This document shows positions 31,224-41,005 of a DNA stretch of 64,000 nt, piece after piece (the stretch's first letter is position 1; each line of letters opens with the position of its first letter). Below the pieces are notes generated by a model, which was not told the DNA's origin, did no database searches, and saw only the letters and a program-made list of their open reading frames with translations. The DNA lies in NCBI RefSeq assembly GCF_003263785.1, contig NZ_JYJK01000047.1:1-64000 (forward strand), written 5' to 3'. This DNA comes from Vibrio variabilis (lineage in GTDB: Bacteria; Pseudomonadota; Gammaproteobacteria; Enterobacterales; Vibrionaceae). The position numbers were made by a program, and so were the translations under genes.

Positions 31224-31253
31224 ACAGCACCGATGTTTACATCGGTGCTGTTC
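31224..31253 (+). terminator. hupA terminator
   Basis: ACAGCACCGATG (31224-31235) pairs with CATCGGTGCTGT (31240-31251) around TTTA, then TCTC. A strong stem with a short T-run, six bases after the hupA stop. Confidence 0.8.
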
Positions 31254-31431
31254 TCTCCATCTCATTCTTCCTTTGGATTGATTGCTAAGCGTGTTTTAGA
31301 TCAGCGCGATTACCTATCTGTCTCCTCACTTTAAGCTTCATTTAACTGAACGCGACGCACCATTTGCTGTCTTAACTGTGTCACTCGGTGTTATTCGTTT
31401 AGTGCGCGTTCAATAGAGGTGCCTCGCAACT

Positions 31432-32121
31432 ATGAAAAGAATACTGTTGGTTTCGCTTCTTGCAGCTAGCTTGCTTGGCTGTTCGTCTTCGCCTTCTCCG
31501 AGTATCAATCAATTTTCAGACTACACCGGTGGTCAGACACTGGGTGATGCAACCAGTTTTTATTGGTATACCGAAAAACTCACTCGTCCTTATAGCGCTG
31601 CTGATTACGTCAACATGAATGACTACGGTTGGTATCAATCCAACTATCGCTGGAGTGGTGACACGCTGAGAGAGTTTGTGCGCGAAGGTGTACAAAATGA
31701 CTTGGAAACGGGCGCTGTGACTTACCGCATCCACGTACGATTTAACAAAGAGGGTGAGGCGATTTATCAGCAGTACCGCCGGAATGGTAAAGTGCTGCCG
31801 GTGAAAAAAGCCCAGCTTGAAAATTACCAACGTGAAGCTTCGCTGTTAGTTGAACGAGTAAAAGAGCAAGACAGTGATGGTTTAGAGCTGGTTCAAGGCC
31901 ACTGGGATGGCGAGACGCTGGAGACTTGCAGTGGTATTGAATTTAATGACATTAAGTTTGAGGAAAGCCTGCCGAGTTTTGTAGTCAAGCGTTTGGCTGA
32001 AGTCGAGAGTTATGTGGCTTTTCTAGGTAGCACTCGGCTGACCGGAGCAAGAGTAGAGCAGTTGCTGATGCTCGCAGATGGTTCGAAAGATTGCATACCA
32101 AAACCAGAACTGATTCAGTGA
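31432..32121 (+). CDS. DUF1481 lipoprotein (YjaH-like)
   Basis: The 229-residue protein starts with a lipoprotein signal peptide, LLAASLLGC, with the lipid-modified Cys near residue 17. The rest matches DUF1481, of unknown function, which lies beside hupA in E. coli (yjaH) as it does here. Visible features include YWYTEKLTRPYSAADYVNMN and YRIHVRFNKEGEAIYQQYR. It is probably tethered in the periplasm. A strong terminator follows. Confidence 0.88.
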   Translation: MKRILLVSLLAASLLGCSSSPSPSINQFSDYTGGQTLGDATSFYWYTEKLTRPYSAADYVNMNDYGWYQSNYRWSGDTLREFVREGVQNDLETGAVTYRIHVRFNKEGEAIYQQYRRNGKVLPVKKAQLENYQREASLLVERVKEQDSDGLELVQGHWDGETLETCSGIEFNDIKFEESLPSFVVKRLAEVESYVAFLGSTRLTGARVEQLLMLADGSKDCIPKPELIQ

Positions 32122-32125
32122 TAAT

Positions 32126-32154
32126 AAAAAAGAGGCTCTTTGAGCCTCTTTTTT
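32126..32154. terminator. Bidirectional terminator
   Basis: AAAAAAGAGGCTC (32126-32138) pairs with GAGCCTCTTTTTT (32142-32154) around TTT. It lies between the convergent DUF1481 and phosphoesterase genes. Confidence 0.88.
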
Positions 32155-32166
32155 AATGCTTAGCGG

Positions 32167-34188
32167 TTATGGTATTAAGGCTAGTTGGGTGTCTTTGTTG
32201 AGCATTACCCACCAGCGACTGCCATATTGACTATCGTAACCAACCACAGGGGCATCGCCACAAGCAGCAGGGCGTTGTGGTGGTGTTTCGATGTAGCTCT
32301 CATCCCATGGCCCCTCGACAACGCATTCTCTTGTGGTTAGTGGTTGCCATTTATCTTCACGGTAGTGTGCCAATTGAGCATTGTTGTGATTGAGAGATGT
32401 GTTGGTGGTGAACTCTAACCCGAAAGTATCCGCAATGTTTTTATCGACATCCCACATTTGGGTTGCTGTGCTTGGTAAGTTAGTGACGGGTGCTTTCGAT
32501 GTCCCATCGGGTTGCGATTTAGCTAGACCAGAGTCAGTCTTTAAGTTTTTAGCAGCACCATACGCACCTTGATAAGTTCCACCATGTACCTGCATACCAC
32601 TGATGATCACCATATCGCTGAGTGTATCTTTGGTTTTTTCTAGCCAGCTCACCGTAACGTGCTCTTTCATATCTATCGTCGTTTCGTTGACGACCACACT
32701 ACCCGTTTCGGCGCCAGTATCATCGGTTTTCTTGTCACCTTTGACCACTCGCTCCGCTGCGTTTAGGTTCGGATCCCAAGCCTTGTTTTCCACATACATA
32801 AACTGGTGTGCCAGTCGCATCATGTCATTCATGGTTTCAGCACGTGACTTACCGGCAGTGTAATCCATACTGCGCGTTTTCGAGTCGATACGGTTAAAGG
32901 TGTTGTTGGTGCCACCGACCAATTGAACGGTCGAACCATCCTTAGCTACGCAGTGATTAGTGTAGTATTTAACAAGGTGATTTAGCACCGGACGCTGTCC
33001 TTCCGGGATAGAGTTAGGATAGATGATCGATTCACACCGATTCAGTCCGCGAGTGAACTGATCCATCAACTGCCACTGAATTGAACCGTCGGCCAGTTCC
33101 TTCTCGCCATCTTCATTGCGGGAAATGGTATGTGGGGCTGAATATGCACGATAGTCGACTCGGTCACCTTTGAAGGTCAGCATTGGGGCATTAACATCAA
33201 AGTGGCTGGAGCCATTCTTATTGGTATCGACTTTATGTTGGATGATGTCCTGAATTTTCTCTCGCTCGCCATAGCGATATTCGTACCCCTTGTACGAAGC
33301 GTTCCCAGTAATGATTTGGGTATAGCTTGGCATTCTGTAGTTACCGCCAGAGGGGGTAGACCCGAGTGTGCTGTTATCGGTATCGCCCTCTAGCTGAGCT
33401 TGCACGTTCGAGCCGTAGCGTCGGGCGTGGACTTGTGAGCGTTGGTATTGGTGATCATGACCTTGAACCCAAATGACATCGTGTTTCGCAAACAGCTCTT
33501 TAATGTCTTGGTGAATGTCGAATAGCAGATCCTTGCCCTTCTCACCCTCAACAATCTCTTCTCTAATTAGGCCGTACTTCGCACCAACAAGTCCGTTGTG
33601 GCTAGCTATGACAACATGCTCGAATTGACCTTCATTGGTTTCAATTACCTCGGTTATCCAATCGAAAGCGACAGGCAAATTATTGTATGCCAAAGCAATG
33701 ACTAGCACGTTGTTGCGCTTTACGTAGTAGTTGAGCCACTCAGAGCCGGGCATGTGGATCGCATCTTCTGGGATGAAATGACGCATGTTTTCGATCCACT
33801 CTACCGTGTAGGCATAGCTTGTCTCATGATTTCCCATCAAAGGAATAAACTCTATCCCGGCTTCTCTGTATTTCTCGGCGACGCCAGTCCATTGCTCCCA
33901 TTCTTTTGTGGAACCGTTATCAGTCAAGTCGCCCACAGCAATGACCATATTGGCACCTTCGGCTTGGTGCTTTTTTAGTACCGCTTCCATTGGATGAATG
34001 GCGACATTGTAGCCACCACCTTGGGTGTCAGGGAGAAGACCAATTTTTAGCTCGGGCGCTGTCATGTGTGGTGGATCGATCACAGGTTTGGGTTGAGTGG
34101 TTTGAGAGGAAGAGGACTTTTCGCAACCTGTTGTCAGAGATAAAGCAAGGGCAATACTGACCGCACAAAGAGATTTGAGGTGATACAT
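32167..34188 (-). CDS. Metallophosphoesterase lipoprotein
   Basis: The 673-residue protein has a lipoprotein signal (ALSLTTGC, Cys near residue 22) and a calcineurin-type phosphoesterase domain: LLPDTQ (a DxQ variant of the usual DxH), GDLTDNG, MGNHETSY, SHNGL and GHDHQYQ, in family order over residues about 50-255. The C-terminal 400 residues match no domain I recognise; they include many Asn/Asp/Thr and a final WWVMLNKDTQLALIP. The natural substrate is unknown; nucleotides or phospholipid head groups are possible for an envelope enzyme of this fold. Confidence 0.85.
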   Translation of the reverse strand: MYHLKSLCAVSIALALSLTTGCEKSSSSQTTQPKPVIDPPHMTAPELKIGLLPDTQGGGYNVAIHPMEAVLKKHQAEGANMVIAVGDLTDNGSTKEWEQWTGVAEKYREAGIEFIPLMGNHETSYAYTVEWIENMRHFIPEDAIHMPGSEWLNYYVKRNNVLVIALAYNNLPVAFDWITEVIETNEGQFEHVVIASHNGLVGAKYGLIREEIVEGEKGKDLLFDIHQDIKELFAKHDVIWVQGHDHQYQRSQVHARRYGSNVQAQLEGDTDNSTLGSTPSGGNYRMPSYTQIITGNASYKGYEYRYGEREKIQDIIQHKVDTNKNGSSHFDVNAPMLTFKGDRVDYRAYSAPHTISRNEDGEKELADGSIQWQLMDQFTRGLNRCESIIYPNSIPEGQRPVLNHLVKYYTNHCVAKDGSTVQLVGGTNNTFNRIDSKTRSMDYTAGKSRAETMNDMMRLAHQFMYVENKAWDPNLNAAERVVKGDKKTDDTGAETGSVVVNETTIDMKEHVTVSWLEKTKDTLSDMVIISGMQVHGGTYQGAYGAAKNLKTDSGLAKSQPDGTSKAPVTNLPSTATQMWDVDKNIADTFGLEFTTNTSLNHNNAQLAHYREDKWQPLTTRECVVEGPWDESYIETPPQRPAACGDAPVVGYDSQYGSRWWVMLNKDTQLALIP

Positions 34189-34348
34189 AGAGAATTCCTA
34201 AAGTTAAATGCGCGGATACTTTAGGGATACACAATTAAGGTTCGGAGGCAGTTTTATTGCGAGGAAATGAAGCTTTGGTTATGGTGTTATGACATTAAGC
34301 TAATGATAAATAAAAGCTATATTTTTATTTTTAAGTGCCATTGAAATA

Positions 34349-34376
34349 GATAAGGGTGCCGAATGGCACCCTTATC
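34349..34376 (-). terminator. purD terminator
   Basis: GATAAGGGTGCC (34349-34360) pairs with GGCACCCTTATC (34365-34376) around GAAT. It follows the purD stop by about 18 bases on the minus strand. The T-run is poor (TATTTC). Confidence 0.65.
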
Positions 34377-34393
34377 AAACTAAGCAAAACGCG

Positions 34394-35680
34394 TTACTTT
34401 TGCTCGCGTGCAATCGCACGGTAGCCGATGTCGTTGCGGTGGAACATGCCGTCCCAGCTGATCTTCTTAGTCAGCTCATACGCGCGCGCTTGCGCTTCAG
34501 AGACTGTGTTGCCTAGGGCTGTCGCACAGAGTACGCGACCGCCGTTAGTTACAACATTGCCGTCTTTGTCTGCGGTGCCTGCGTGGAATACTTTCTCGCC
34601 TTCCACTTCTGTTGTTGGTAGGCCAGAGATAACATCACCCTTGTTGTAAGACGCTGGGTAACCACCAGCCGCTAGAACGATACCGATAGACGCGCGTGGA
34701 TCCCACTTAGACTCAACTTGGTCTAGCTTCTTGTCGATCGCAGCTTGGCAAAGCTCAACCATGTCTGATTGCATACGCATCATGATAGGTTGTGTTTCTG
34801 GGTCGCCAAAGCGGCAGTTGTATTCGATGACTTTAGGCGTGCCGTCTTTGTCGATCATCAGACCCGCGTATAGGAAACCTGTGTATGGGTTACCTTCTGA
34901 AGCCATGCCGCGCACCGTTGGATAGATAACTTCTTCCATGATGCGGTTGTGAATTTCTTGCGTCACAACTGGAGCCGGAGAGTAAGCGCCCATGCCGCCA
35001 GTGTTAGGACCTGTGTCCTTATCACCCACACGTTTGTGGTCTTGGCTGGTTGCCATTGGCAAAACGTTTTCGCCATCAACCATCACGATAAAACTTGCTT
35101 CTTCGCCGTCTAGGAACTCTTCGATAACCACACGGCTGCCAGCATCACCAAATGCGTTGCCAGCTAGCATGTCTTTGATGGCGTCTTCCGCTTCTTCTAG
35201 CGTCATCGCAACGATCACACCTTTACCAGCGGCAAGACCGTCAGCCTTAACTACGATCGGAGCACCTTGCTCACGAACGTAAGCCAGTGCAGGCTCGATT
35301 TCAGTGAAGTTCGCGTAAGCGCCAGTTGGGATAGCGTGACGCGCTAGAAAGTCTTTGGTGAATGCTTTTGAGCCTTCAAGCTGAGCAGCAGCTTGAGTAG
35401 GACCAAAGATCGCTAGACCTGCATCGGTGAATGCATCAACTACACCAATCACAAGCGGTGCTTCTGGACCCACAATCGTTAGCTCGATGCTCTTCTCTTT
35501 TGCAAACGCCACCAGACCTTGAATGTCTTCAACGTCAATCGCAACGTTTTCTAGCTTAGGTTCAAGCGCAGTACCTGCGTTACCTGGTGCCACGAAAACC
35601 GTTTCAACATTTGGATTCTGAGCTACTTTCCAACCCAGAGCGTGCTCACGACCACCAGCACCAATAATTAGAACGTTCAT
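34394..35680 (-). CDS. purD: Phosphoribosylamine-glycine ligase
   Basis: PurD is the second enzyme of purine synthesis, an ATP-grasp ligase. The 428-residue protein opens MNVLIIGAGGREHALGWK and has the ATP-grasp features VVKADGLAAGKGV and EYNCRFGDPETQP. Length matches E. coli (429). It is on the same strand as purH, about 150 bases downstream, with a hairpin element between. Confidence 0.98.
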   Translation of the reverse strand: MNVLIIGAGGREHALGWKVAQNPNVETVFVAPGNAGTALEPKLENVAIDVEDIQGLVAFAKEKSIELTIVGPEAPLVIGVVDAFTDAGLAIFGPTQAAAQLEGSKAFTKDFLARHAIPTGAYANFTEIEPALAYVREQGAPIVVKADGLAAGKGVIVAMTLEEAEDAIKDMLAGNAFGDAGSRVVIEEFLDGEEASFIVMVDGENVLPMATSQDHKRVGDKDTGPNTGGMGAYSPAPVVTQEIHNRIMEEVIYPTVRGMASEGNPYTGFLYAGLMIDKDGTPKVIEYNCRFGDPETQPIMMRMQSDMVELCQAAIDKKLDQVESKWDPRASIGIVLAAGGYPASYNKGDVISGLPTTEVEGEKVFHAGTADKDGNVVTNGGRVLCATALGNTVSEAQARAYELTKKISWDGMFHRNDIGYRAIAREQK

Positions 35681-35744
35681 TTAATAATCCTTTCAAAATT
35701 TGGATTACTCTAAGCAGTTGGTGTTGTAGCAAGGCAGTGCTTGA

Positions 35745-35788
35745 ATTCATCCCCGGGAGCATAGCTCAGCTATGTGACCGGGGTGAAT
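35745..35788. repeat. Intergenic palindromic element between purH and purD
   Basis: A long imperfect inverted repeat: ATTCATCCCCGG pairs with CCGGGGTGAAT (one extra T), and inside it CATAGCT pairs with AGCTATG around one base. It lies in the 149-base gap between purH and purD, with TCTAAGCAGTTGGTGTTGTAGCAAGGCAG-like flanks. I recall sequences of this kind as recurrent intergenic elements in Vibrio genomes, but that is memory and has not been checked here. It could be a REP-like repeat, an RNA stabiliser or an attenuator within the purHD message. Confidence 0.55.
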
Positions 35789-35829
35789 GAAAGCGCTAAC
35801 GCGGCTACAGCGCCAAATGCGACGAGTAA

Positions 35830-37422
35830 TTAGTGACGGAAGTGGCGCATGCCTGTGAATATCATCGCCATGCCATGCTCATCAGCCGCTGCGATAACTT
35901 CGTCATCACGCATAGAGCCACCTGGTTGGATAACGCACTTAATGCCAGCTTCTGCAGCAGCGTCAATGCCATCACGGAACGGGAAGAACGCATCTGACGC
36001 CATTACGCAGCCTTCAACCTGCAGACCTTCGTCAGCAGCTTTGATGCCAGCGATTTTTGCAGAGTACACGCGGCTCATTTGACCTGCGCCTACACCAATA
36101 GTCATGTCGCCTTTTGAGTAAACGATCGCGTTTGATTTAACGTACTTAGCGACTTTCCAGCAGAATAGCGCATCTTTCAGCTCTTCTTCTGTTGGCTGAC
36201 GCTTAGAAACCACTTTAAGGTCATCAAGCGATACCATACCTTGGTCGCGGTCTTGAACCAGAAGACCACCGTTAACGCGCTTAACGTCAAAGCCCGTTGT
36301 CTTCGTTGTCCACTCGCCACACTCTAGTAGGCGAACGTTCTTCTTAGCCGCAACCACTTCTACTGCTTCCGCAGAAACAGAAGGTGCGATAATCACTTCA
36401 ACGAACTGACGCTCAACAATCGCTTTCGCTGTTTCTGCATCTAGCTCTTGGTTGAATGCGATGATGCCGCCAAACGCTGACGTTGGGTCAGTTTTGTAAG
36501 CGCGGTCATACGCTTCAAGGATGTCTTTACCTAGCGCAACACCACATGGGTTAGCGTGCTTAACGATAACGCAAGCTGGTTCTGCAAACTCTTTCACACA
36601 CTCAAGCGCTGCGTCAGTGTCGGCGATGTTGTTGTAAGACAGAGCTTTACCTTGGATCTGGCGAGCAGTAGACACAGAAGCTTCTTCTGGGTTTGCTTCT
36701 ACGTAGAACGCCGCATCTTGGTGACTGTTTTCACCGTAGCGCATGTCTTGCTTCTTCACGAACTGTTGGTTAAACGTGCGTGGGAATTTAGACTCCGCAT
36801 CGCCTTCCTTGTTCTCACCGTAAGATGGAACCATGGTGCCGAAGTAGTTCGCGATCATGCCGTCGTAAGATGCCGTGTGCTCGAATGCTGCAATAGCGAG
36901 GTCGAAACGTGTCTCTAGAGTAAGAGATTTGTCGTTTGCGTCCATTTCAGCAATAACGCGGTCGTAGTCGTGTGCATTAACAACGATAGTCACGTCTTTG
37001 TGGTTTTTCGCTGCAGAGCGAACCATAGTTGGACCACCGATATCGATGTTTTCAACGGCGTCTTCTAGTGTGCAGCCTTCTTTTGCTACCGTTGCAGCAA
37101 ATGGGTATAGGTTAACCACAACCATATCGATTGGGTTGATGCCGTGAGTTGCCATCACTTCGTCATCTTGACCGCGACGACCTAGCACACCACCGTGTAC
37201 TTTCGGGTGTAGCGTCTTAACACGACCATCCATCATCTCTGGGAAGCCAGTGTAGTCAGATACTTCAGTTACTGCGATGCCTTGCTCAGCAAGAAGGCGA
37301 GCAGTACCACCAGTAGAAAGGATATCAACACCGCGTTGTGCTAGTGCTTGTGCGAACTCAACGATACCAGTTTTGTCAGATACGCTGATTAAAGCGCGGC
37401 GAATTGGACGAGCGTTACTCAT
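35830..37422 (-). CDS. purH: Bifunctional AICAR formyltransferase/IMP cyclohydrolase
   Basis: PurH carries out the last two steps of IMP synthesis. The 530-residue protein has the N-terminal IMP cyclohydrolase (MGS-like, with [15 protein letters not shown] and [11 protein letters not shown]) and the C-terminal AICAR formyltransferase ([31 protein letters not shown]). Length matches E. coli (529). The first gene of a purHD pair. A PurR-like box lies about 210 bases upstream. Confidence 0.98.
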   Translation of the reverse strand: MSNARPIRRALISVSDKTGIVEFAQALAQRGVDILSTGGTARLLAEQGIAVTEVSDYTGFPEMMDGRVKTLHPKVHGGVLGRRGQDDEVMATHGINPIDMVVVNLYPFAATVAKEGCTLEDAVENIDIGGPTMVRSAAKNHKDVTIVVNAHDYDRVIAEMDANDKSLTLETRFDLAIAAFEHTASYDGMIANYFGTMVPSYGENKEGDAESKFPRTFNQQFVKKQDMRYGENSHQDAAFYVEANPEEASVSTARQIQGKALSYNNIADTDAALECVKEFAEPACVIVKHANPCGVALGKDILEAYDRAYKTDPTSAFGGIIAFNQELDAETAKAIVERQFVEVIIAPSVSAEAVEVVAAKKNVRLLECGEWTTKTTGFDVKRVNGGLLVQDRDQGMVSLDDLKVVSKRQPTEEELKDALFCWKVAKYVKSNAIVYSKGDMTIGVGAGQMSRVYSAKIAGIKAADEGLQVEGCVMASDAFFPFRDGIDAAAEAGIKCVIQPGGSMRDDEVIAAADEHGMAMIFTGMRHFRH

Positions 37423-37627
37423 GCTTCTGTTTCCTCAAAGTCACAGATTGTGTTGCTGTGTACAGGCAAACGATGGGTTTGGCCTGCGGATTTAAAGATA
37501 GTTGCCAAATAGGACGAGGTCTTTCATGATTGAGGCGACCCAGTCGTCTGTTGGGCAAATACCCTTGGATTTTTATCACCGGGGTGGCGATGGCGCGTAT
37601 TCTAACCAATCTATTACAAAAAAGCTC

Positions 37628-37643
37628 GCGCAATCGTTTGGCA
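37628..37643 (-). promoter_or_regulatory. Candidate PurR operator for purHD
   Basis: GCGCAATCGTTTGGCA matches 11 of 16 positions of the PurR consensus ACGCAAACGTTTGCGT, including the CG centre and the TTTG half. It lies about 210 bases before the purH start codon in the gap to the divergently placed zntR. Match by eye only; E. coli purHD is PurR-regulated. Confidence 0.35.
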
Positions 37644-37712
37644 TAGGCAAAAAAAGTGCAAAAAAGGCTGTTAAAGAACACTTTTGTAACAAAGAGGTTA
37701 ATTTAAACGGTT

Positions 37713-38126
37713 ATGTTTCAAATAGGTGAGTTAGCAAAACGCTGCAAGGTGACGTCAGATACGTTGCGTTTTTATGAAAAGAACCAATTGATTGCGCCTG
37801 TTGGCCGCAGTGAGGCGGGGTACCGTCTTTACAATGAAGAGAGTCAAAGGCAAGTTCGTTTTATTCTTAAGGCGAAAGAGGTGGGTCTGAGCTTAGATGA
37901 AATCAAAGAGCTGCTCGGAATCAAGCTTGAGGCCACCGAGCACAGTTGCTCTGAAGTAAAGGCCATTACGTCTAGTAAGCTTGAACTTATTGATGACAAA
38001 ATCGTGGAGCTTACCAGAATCCGTGCCGCGCTTAAGAAGATCAATGATGCCTGCTGTGGACATGACCATGACGCGAGTCATTGCTCAATACTTGCGGCGT
38101 TAGAAGTCGCAGATGAAAAGTCGTGA
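37713..38126 (+). CDS. zntR: Zn(II)-responsive MerR-family regulator ZntR
   Basis: The 137-residue protein has the MerR helix-turn-helix (FQIGELAKRCKVTSDTLRFYEKNQLI) and a dimerisation helix. The metal-binding cysteines match ZntR: EHSCSEVK (Cys near 76), DACCGHDH (Cys-Cys near 114) and HCSILAAL (Cys near 124). ZntR activates the zinc exporter ZntA; no zntA is in the window. A His-rich patch (GHDHDASH) lies in the metal loop. Confidence 0.93.
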   Translation: MFQIGELAKRCKVTSDTLRFYEKNQLIAPVGRSEAGYRLYNEESQRQVRFILKAKEVGLSLDEIKELLGIKLEATEHSCSEVKAITSSKLELIDDKIVELTRIRAALKKINDACCGHDHDASHCSILAALEVADEKS

Positions 38127-38143
38127 TGAAAAGAAAAGAAGAT

Positions 38144-38164
38144 AAGGGAGGCATTGCCTCCCTT
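38144..38164. terminator. Bidirectional terminator zntR / chemoreceptor
   Basis: AAGGGAGGC (38144-38152) pairs with GCCTCCCTT (38156-38164) around ATT, between convergent genes. Confidence 0.78.
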
Positions 38165-38179
38165 GTTACGGAGTGCGGC

Positions 38180-39826
38180 TTACGATTGCACTTTAAATGC
38201 CCCCACACCGACACTTAATGTGTTTCCATTCTCCATCAACTGCTCACTGGCTTCGGCAAGCTTTTTCGCTTCATTGGCCGACTCGCTGCCATGATCAGCA
38301 ATTTGCGTCAGGTTCTGGCTGATTTCATCGGTTGCCAAGGTTTGCTGCGAACTCGCTGCGGCAATTAACTCATTGAGAGACGCAATGTTGCTCACGCGTT
38401 GTTCGATTTGCTGCAGTGCTTGCTTGGCCTCTTCCGTGTGTTCAATGGTTGCTGCGGATTGCTGTTGAGTCAACGTCATGGATTGACTCACCTCCGCCGC
38501 TTGGCTTTGCAGCTTTTGAATGATCTGCTCAATTTCATCGGTACTGCTTTGAGTTCGAGTCGCAAGTGTTCTTACTTCGTCCGCGACCACGGCAAATCCG
38601 CGCCCTTGTTCGCCCGCTCGAGCGGCTTCAATCGCGGCGTTCAGTGCCAATAAGTTAGTTTGCTCAGCGACGCCACGAATAACCTCAAGCACAGAGCCTA
38701 CTTCCTGCGTTTCTGTTGCTAGCATCTGAATGTTTTGCTCAGTTTCAGTGAGCTGCGTTGATAATGCCTGCATATGTGAGGTGGCAAGCTCAATCACTTC
38801 ACCGCCGTGTTGACCTTGCGAGCTCGCTTCCTGAGCGGCCTCTGCAGCCTGCTGTGCGGAATTCGCCACTTCTTGGTTGCTGGCATGCAGCTCATTCATC
38901 GCAGAGGCAACCGTGTCAACCGCTTGCTGCTGTTGCTGCGATTGAGCTGCGCCTTGTTGCGCCACAGTATTGAGCGCGACGGCAGCTTGAGTAATATCTT
39001 CAGTGACTGGCTTGATATCACGAATGATGCTTTCCAGCTTGTGGGTGAATCGATTGAACGCTTTGGCAATATGGCTTAGCTCATCGCTTCCAGTTTCGGG
39101 TAGGGTCTGCGACAAATCGCCATCGCCACTGGCAATGTCGTCCAATGCTGCCAATGTATCTCGACACGGTTTGACGATGCTGCGGCCAATGAAATAGGCA
39201 ATCACCAACATGACAGCTAAGGCAGCGACAACACTCATCAATACTTTTTTAACTGCTTGCCAAGTGAGTGCATTCACATCATCGACATAAACGCCAGAGC
39301 CAATTACCCAGCCCCATGGCTTAAACAGTTTGATGTAGGAGACTTTCTCGACGGGAGACTCAGATCCCGGCTTTGGCCACATATAATGCACTAAGCCTGA
39401 CTGCTGCTGTTTGGCGAGGGTAACCATGTCGACAAACAGCTTCTTCCCGTTAGGGTCAGCAATTTGGCTAAGATTTTGTCCATTGAGAGCAGGCTTCATT
39501 GGGTGCATGACCATGGTGGGAGTGAGATCGTTGATCCAGAAGTAATCATTGGCATCATAGCGAAGACTTTGCACGGCACTGGCTGCCGCAGTCTTAGCTT
39601 GCTCCAGGCTTATCTCTCCCTTGATGTGCTGCTGGTGGTAGTGCTCCACTAAGGTATAAGCGGTTTGTACTAAGTGTTGGGTTTTATTCTGTTTGTTGGT
39701 CATTAATGACTGCTGATAATCGAGCAGTGCCAAAATGAGTGGAATAATTAGAGCAACGGAAACGAGTCCGATGAGCAGAAACAGTCGATGTTGAATCGAA
39801 ATGCGGCGCAGAAGCGGTGTAGTCAT
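38180..39826 (-). CDS. Methyl-accepting chemotaxis protein with Cache_2 sensor
   Basis: The 548-residue protein has two membrane segments (residues about 18-40 and 190-215), a periplasmic single-Cache (Cache_2-type) ligand domain between them ([33 protein letters not shown]), a HAMP domain and a long coiled-coil signalling domain with the conserved tip [35 protein letters not shown]. Ligand is unknown; sCache_2 domains often sense small organic acids. The reading frame extends to 39862; I prefer the ATG at 39826 because AAAGGAATTC lies ahead at good spacing. Confidence 0.93.
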   Translation of the reverse strand: MTTPLLRRISIQHRLFLLIGLVSVALIIPLILALLDYQQSLMTNKQNKTQHLVQTAYTLVEHYHQQHIKGEISLEQAKTAAASAVQSLRYDANDYFWINDLTPTMVMHPMKPALNGQNLSQIADPNGKKLFVDMVTLAKQQQSGLVHYMWPKPGSESPVEKVSYIKLFKPWGWVIGSGVYVDDVNALTWQAVKKVLMSVVAALAVMLVIAYFIGRSIVKPCRDTLAALDDIASGDGDLSQTLPETGSDELSHIAKAFNRFTHKLESIIRDIKPVTEDITQAAVALNTVAQQGAAQSQQQQQAVDTVASAMNELHASNQEVANSAQQAAEAAQEASSQGQHGGEVIELATSHMQALSTQLTETEQNIQMLATETQEVGSVLEVIRGVAEQTNLLALNAAIEAARAGEQGRGFAVVADEVRTLATRTQSSTDEIEQIIQKLQSQAAEVSQSMTLTQQQSAATIEHTEEAKQALQQIEQRVSNIASLNELIAAASSQQTLATDEISQNLTQIADHGSESANEAKKLAEASEQLMENGNTLSVGVGAFKVQS

Positions 39827-40065
39827 AGCAAGAATTCCTTTCTTGAAAAAAGAGTGCATCACCTTTGGTCATTCGGCATGCTGATTGTTGTTATAGCTAT
39901 ACCCTATGCCATGTTCTGCTCTGACTCTATGCCACTATCGTCTAATTATTAAGCGGGTCACAAAGCTGGGTTTGAGCCCAGCTTTGCAATTGTGGGTGTG
40001 GTTGCTTATGGGTAGAACGACTTTAAGCAACCCTAGTTCTTTTTGGCGTTCACTCAAATCGGAAG

Positions 40066-40494
40066 CTATAACTGATAGTCATTGCGCTCCCTAGCGAGTT
40101 CAGAGAAGTATTCGACAAACTCAAACTGGACATGATGCTTGTCTTGAAAATAGGCACTCTGGCGATGAGGGTGTTCGCCGCCCATGTGATCCAGCGGGTA
40201 ACCGGCGGCCTCAAGTCGTGAAATAGTCTTTTTTACATCGTCGACAACAATGCCAATATGTTTAACCCCGACCCAAGGCTGCTGCCATGTTCTTGCCTCT
40301 CCTTCACCGCCATCTTGGATGGTGATGTAACTCTCTTCTGTTCCAACATGATACCAGCGCATCGGTTTACCAAACCAATCATCGGTTCGACCTTCTCCTC
40401 GTATTGACCAGTCGGGTAGTGCTGCCAAAAGCAGCCCAACAGTGTGCTCGGCATCAATTACGGTAATATTGGCGTGTTCTACGTAGCTTTTCAT
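40066..40494 (-). CDS. VOC family (glyoxalase-like) protein
   Basis: The 142-residue protein is a single vicinal-oxygen-chelate domain (VKHIGIVVDDVKKTISRLEAAGY, HHVQFEFVEYFSE), like glyoxalase and bleomycin-resistance proteins. Candidate metal ligands are the His of VKHIGI and the Glu of FEFVE. Substrate unknown. SD AAGGAG lies six bases before the ATG. Confidence 0.85.
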   Translation of the reverse strand: MKSYVEHANITVIDAEHTVGLLLAALPDWSIRGEGRTDDWFGKPMRWYHVGTEESYITIQDGGEGEARTWQQPWVGVKHIGIVVDDVKKTISRLEAAGYPLDHMGGEHPHRQSAYFQDKHHVQFEFVEYFSELARERNDYQL

Positions 40495-40620
40495 AACGTC
40501 TCCTTGTTTGTGTTCGATAAAAAACGGTAGATGACGTTAACGATAAATCCTCAAGTTAAGTTGAGGTCAACAGGAAATTTAACATCAGTGGTTAGCGAAG
40601 GTTTGAGTGAGCTTCGGACA

Positions 40621-40657
40621 AAGAAAAAGGGCCTGAAGCGTGTGCTTCAGGCCCTTT
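40621..40657 (-). terminator. fis operon terminator
   Basis: AAAGGGCCTGAAGC (40626-40639) pairs with GCTTCAGGCCCTTT (40644-40657) around GTGT; the minus strand then reads TTTTTCTT. It follows the fis stop by about 28 bases. Confidence 0.88.
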
Positions 40658-40685
40658 AATCTCAAATACGTTCGCTAAAGGCGAA

Positions 40686-40982
40686 TTAGTTCATGCCGTA
40701 TTTCTTAAGCTTCTTACGAAGAGTACCGCGGTTGATACCCATCATAGTTGCTGCGCGAGTTTGGTTACCGCGAGTGTACTGCATGATGGTGTCTAGTAGC
40801 GGCTGTTCAACTTCCGCTAGAACTAGTTCATACAATTCAGTGACGTCTTGACCATTTAATTGAGCAAGGTAGTTCTTTAGAGACGCTTTTACAGAGTCAC
40901 GTAGTGGCTTCTGAGTGATTTGGTCTGAAGATGTTACTGTAGTAACTGTCAATGGTTCTGAAGTCAAATTTTGTTCGAACAT
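40686..40982 (-). CDS. fis: DNA-binding protein Fis
   Basis: Fis is a growth-phase-controlled nucleoid protein. The 98-residue protein ends with the helix-turn-helix [31 protein letters not shown], here given by its end residues. It has the full Fis N terminus ([16 protein letters not shown]). Second gene of the dusB-fis operon, as in E. coli. Confidence 0.98.
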   Translation of the reverse strand: MFEQNLTSEPLTVTTVTSSDQITQKPLRDSVKASLKNYLAQLNGQDVTELYELVLAEVEQPLLDTIMQYTRGNQTRAATMMGINRGTLRKKLKKYGMN

Positions 40983-41005
40983 AATCGGTTTAGCTCTTCT
41001 CGTAA

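Noticed and set aside
37502..37729. A 75-codon ORF ahead of zntR
   Set aside because: It covers the purH/zntR promoter region and has no SD or recognisable protein.
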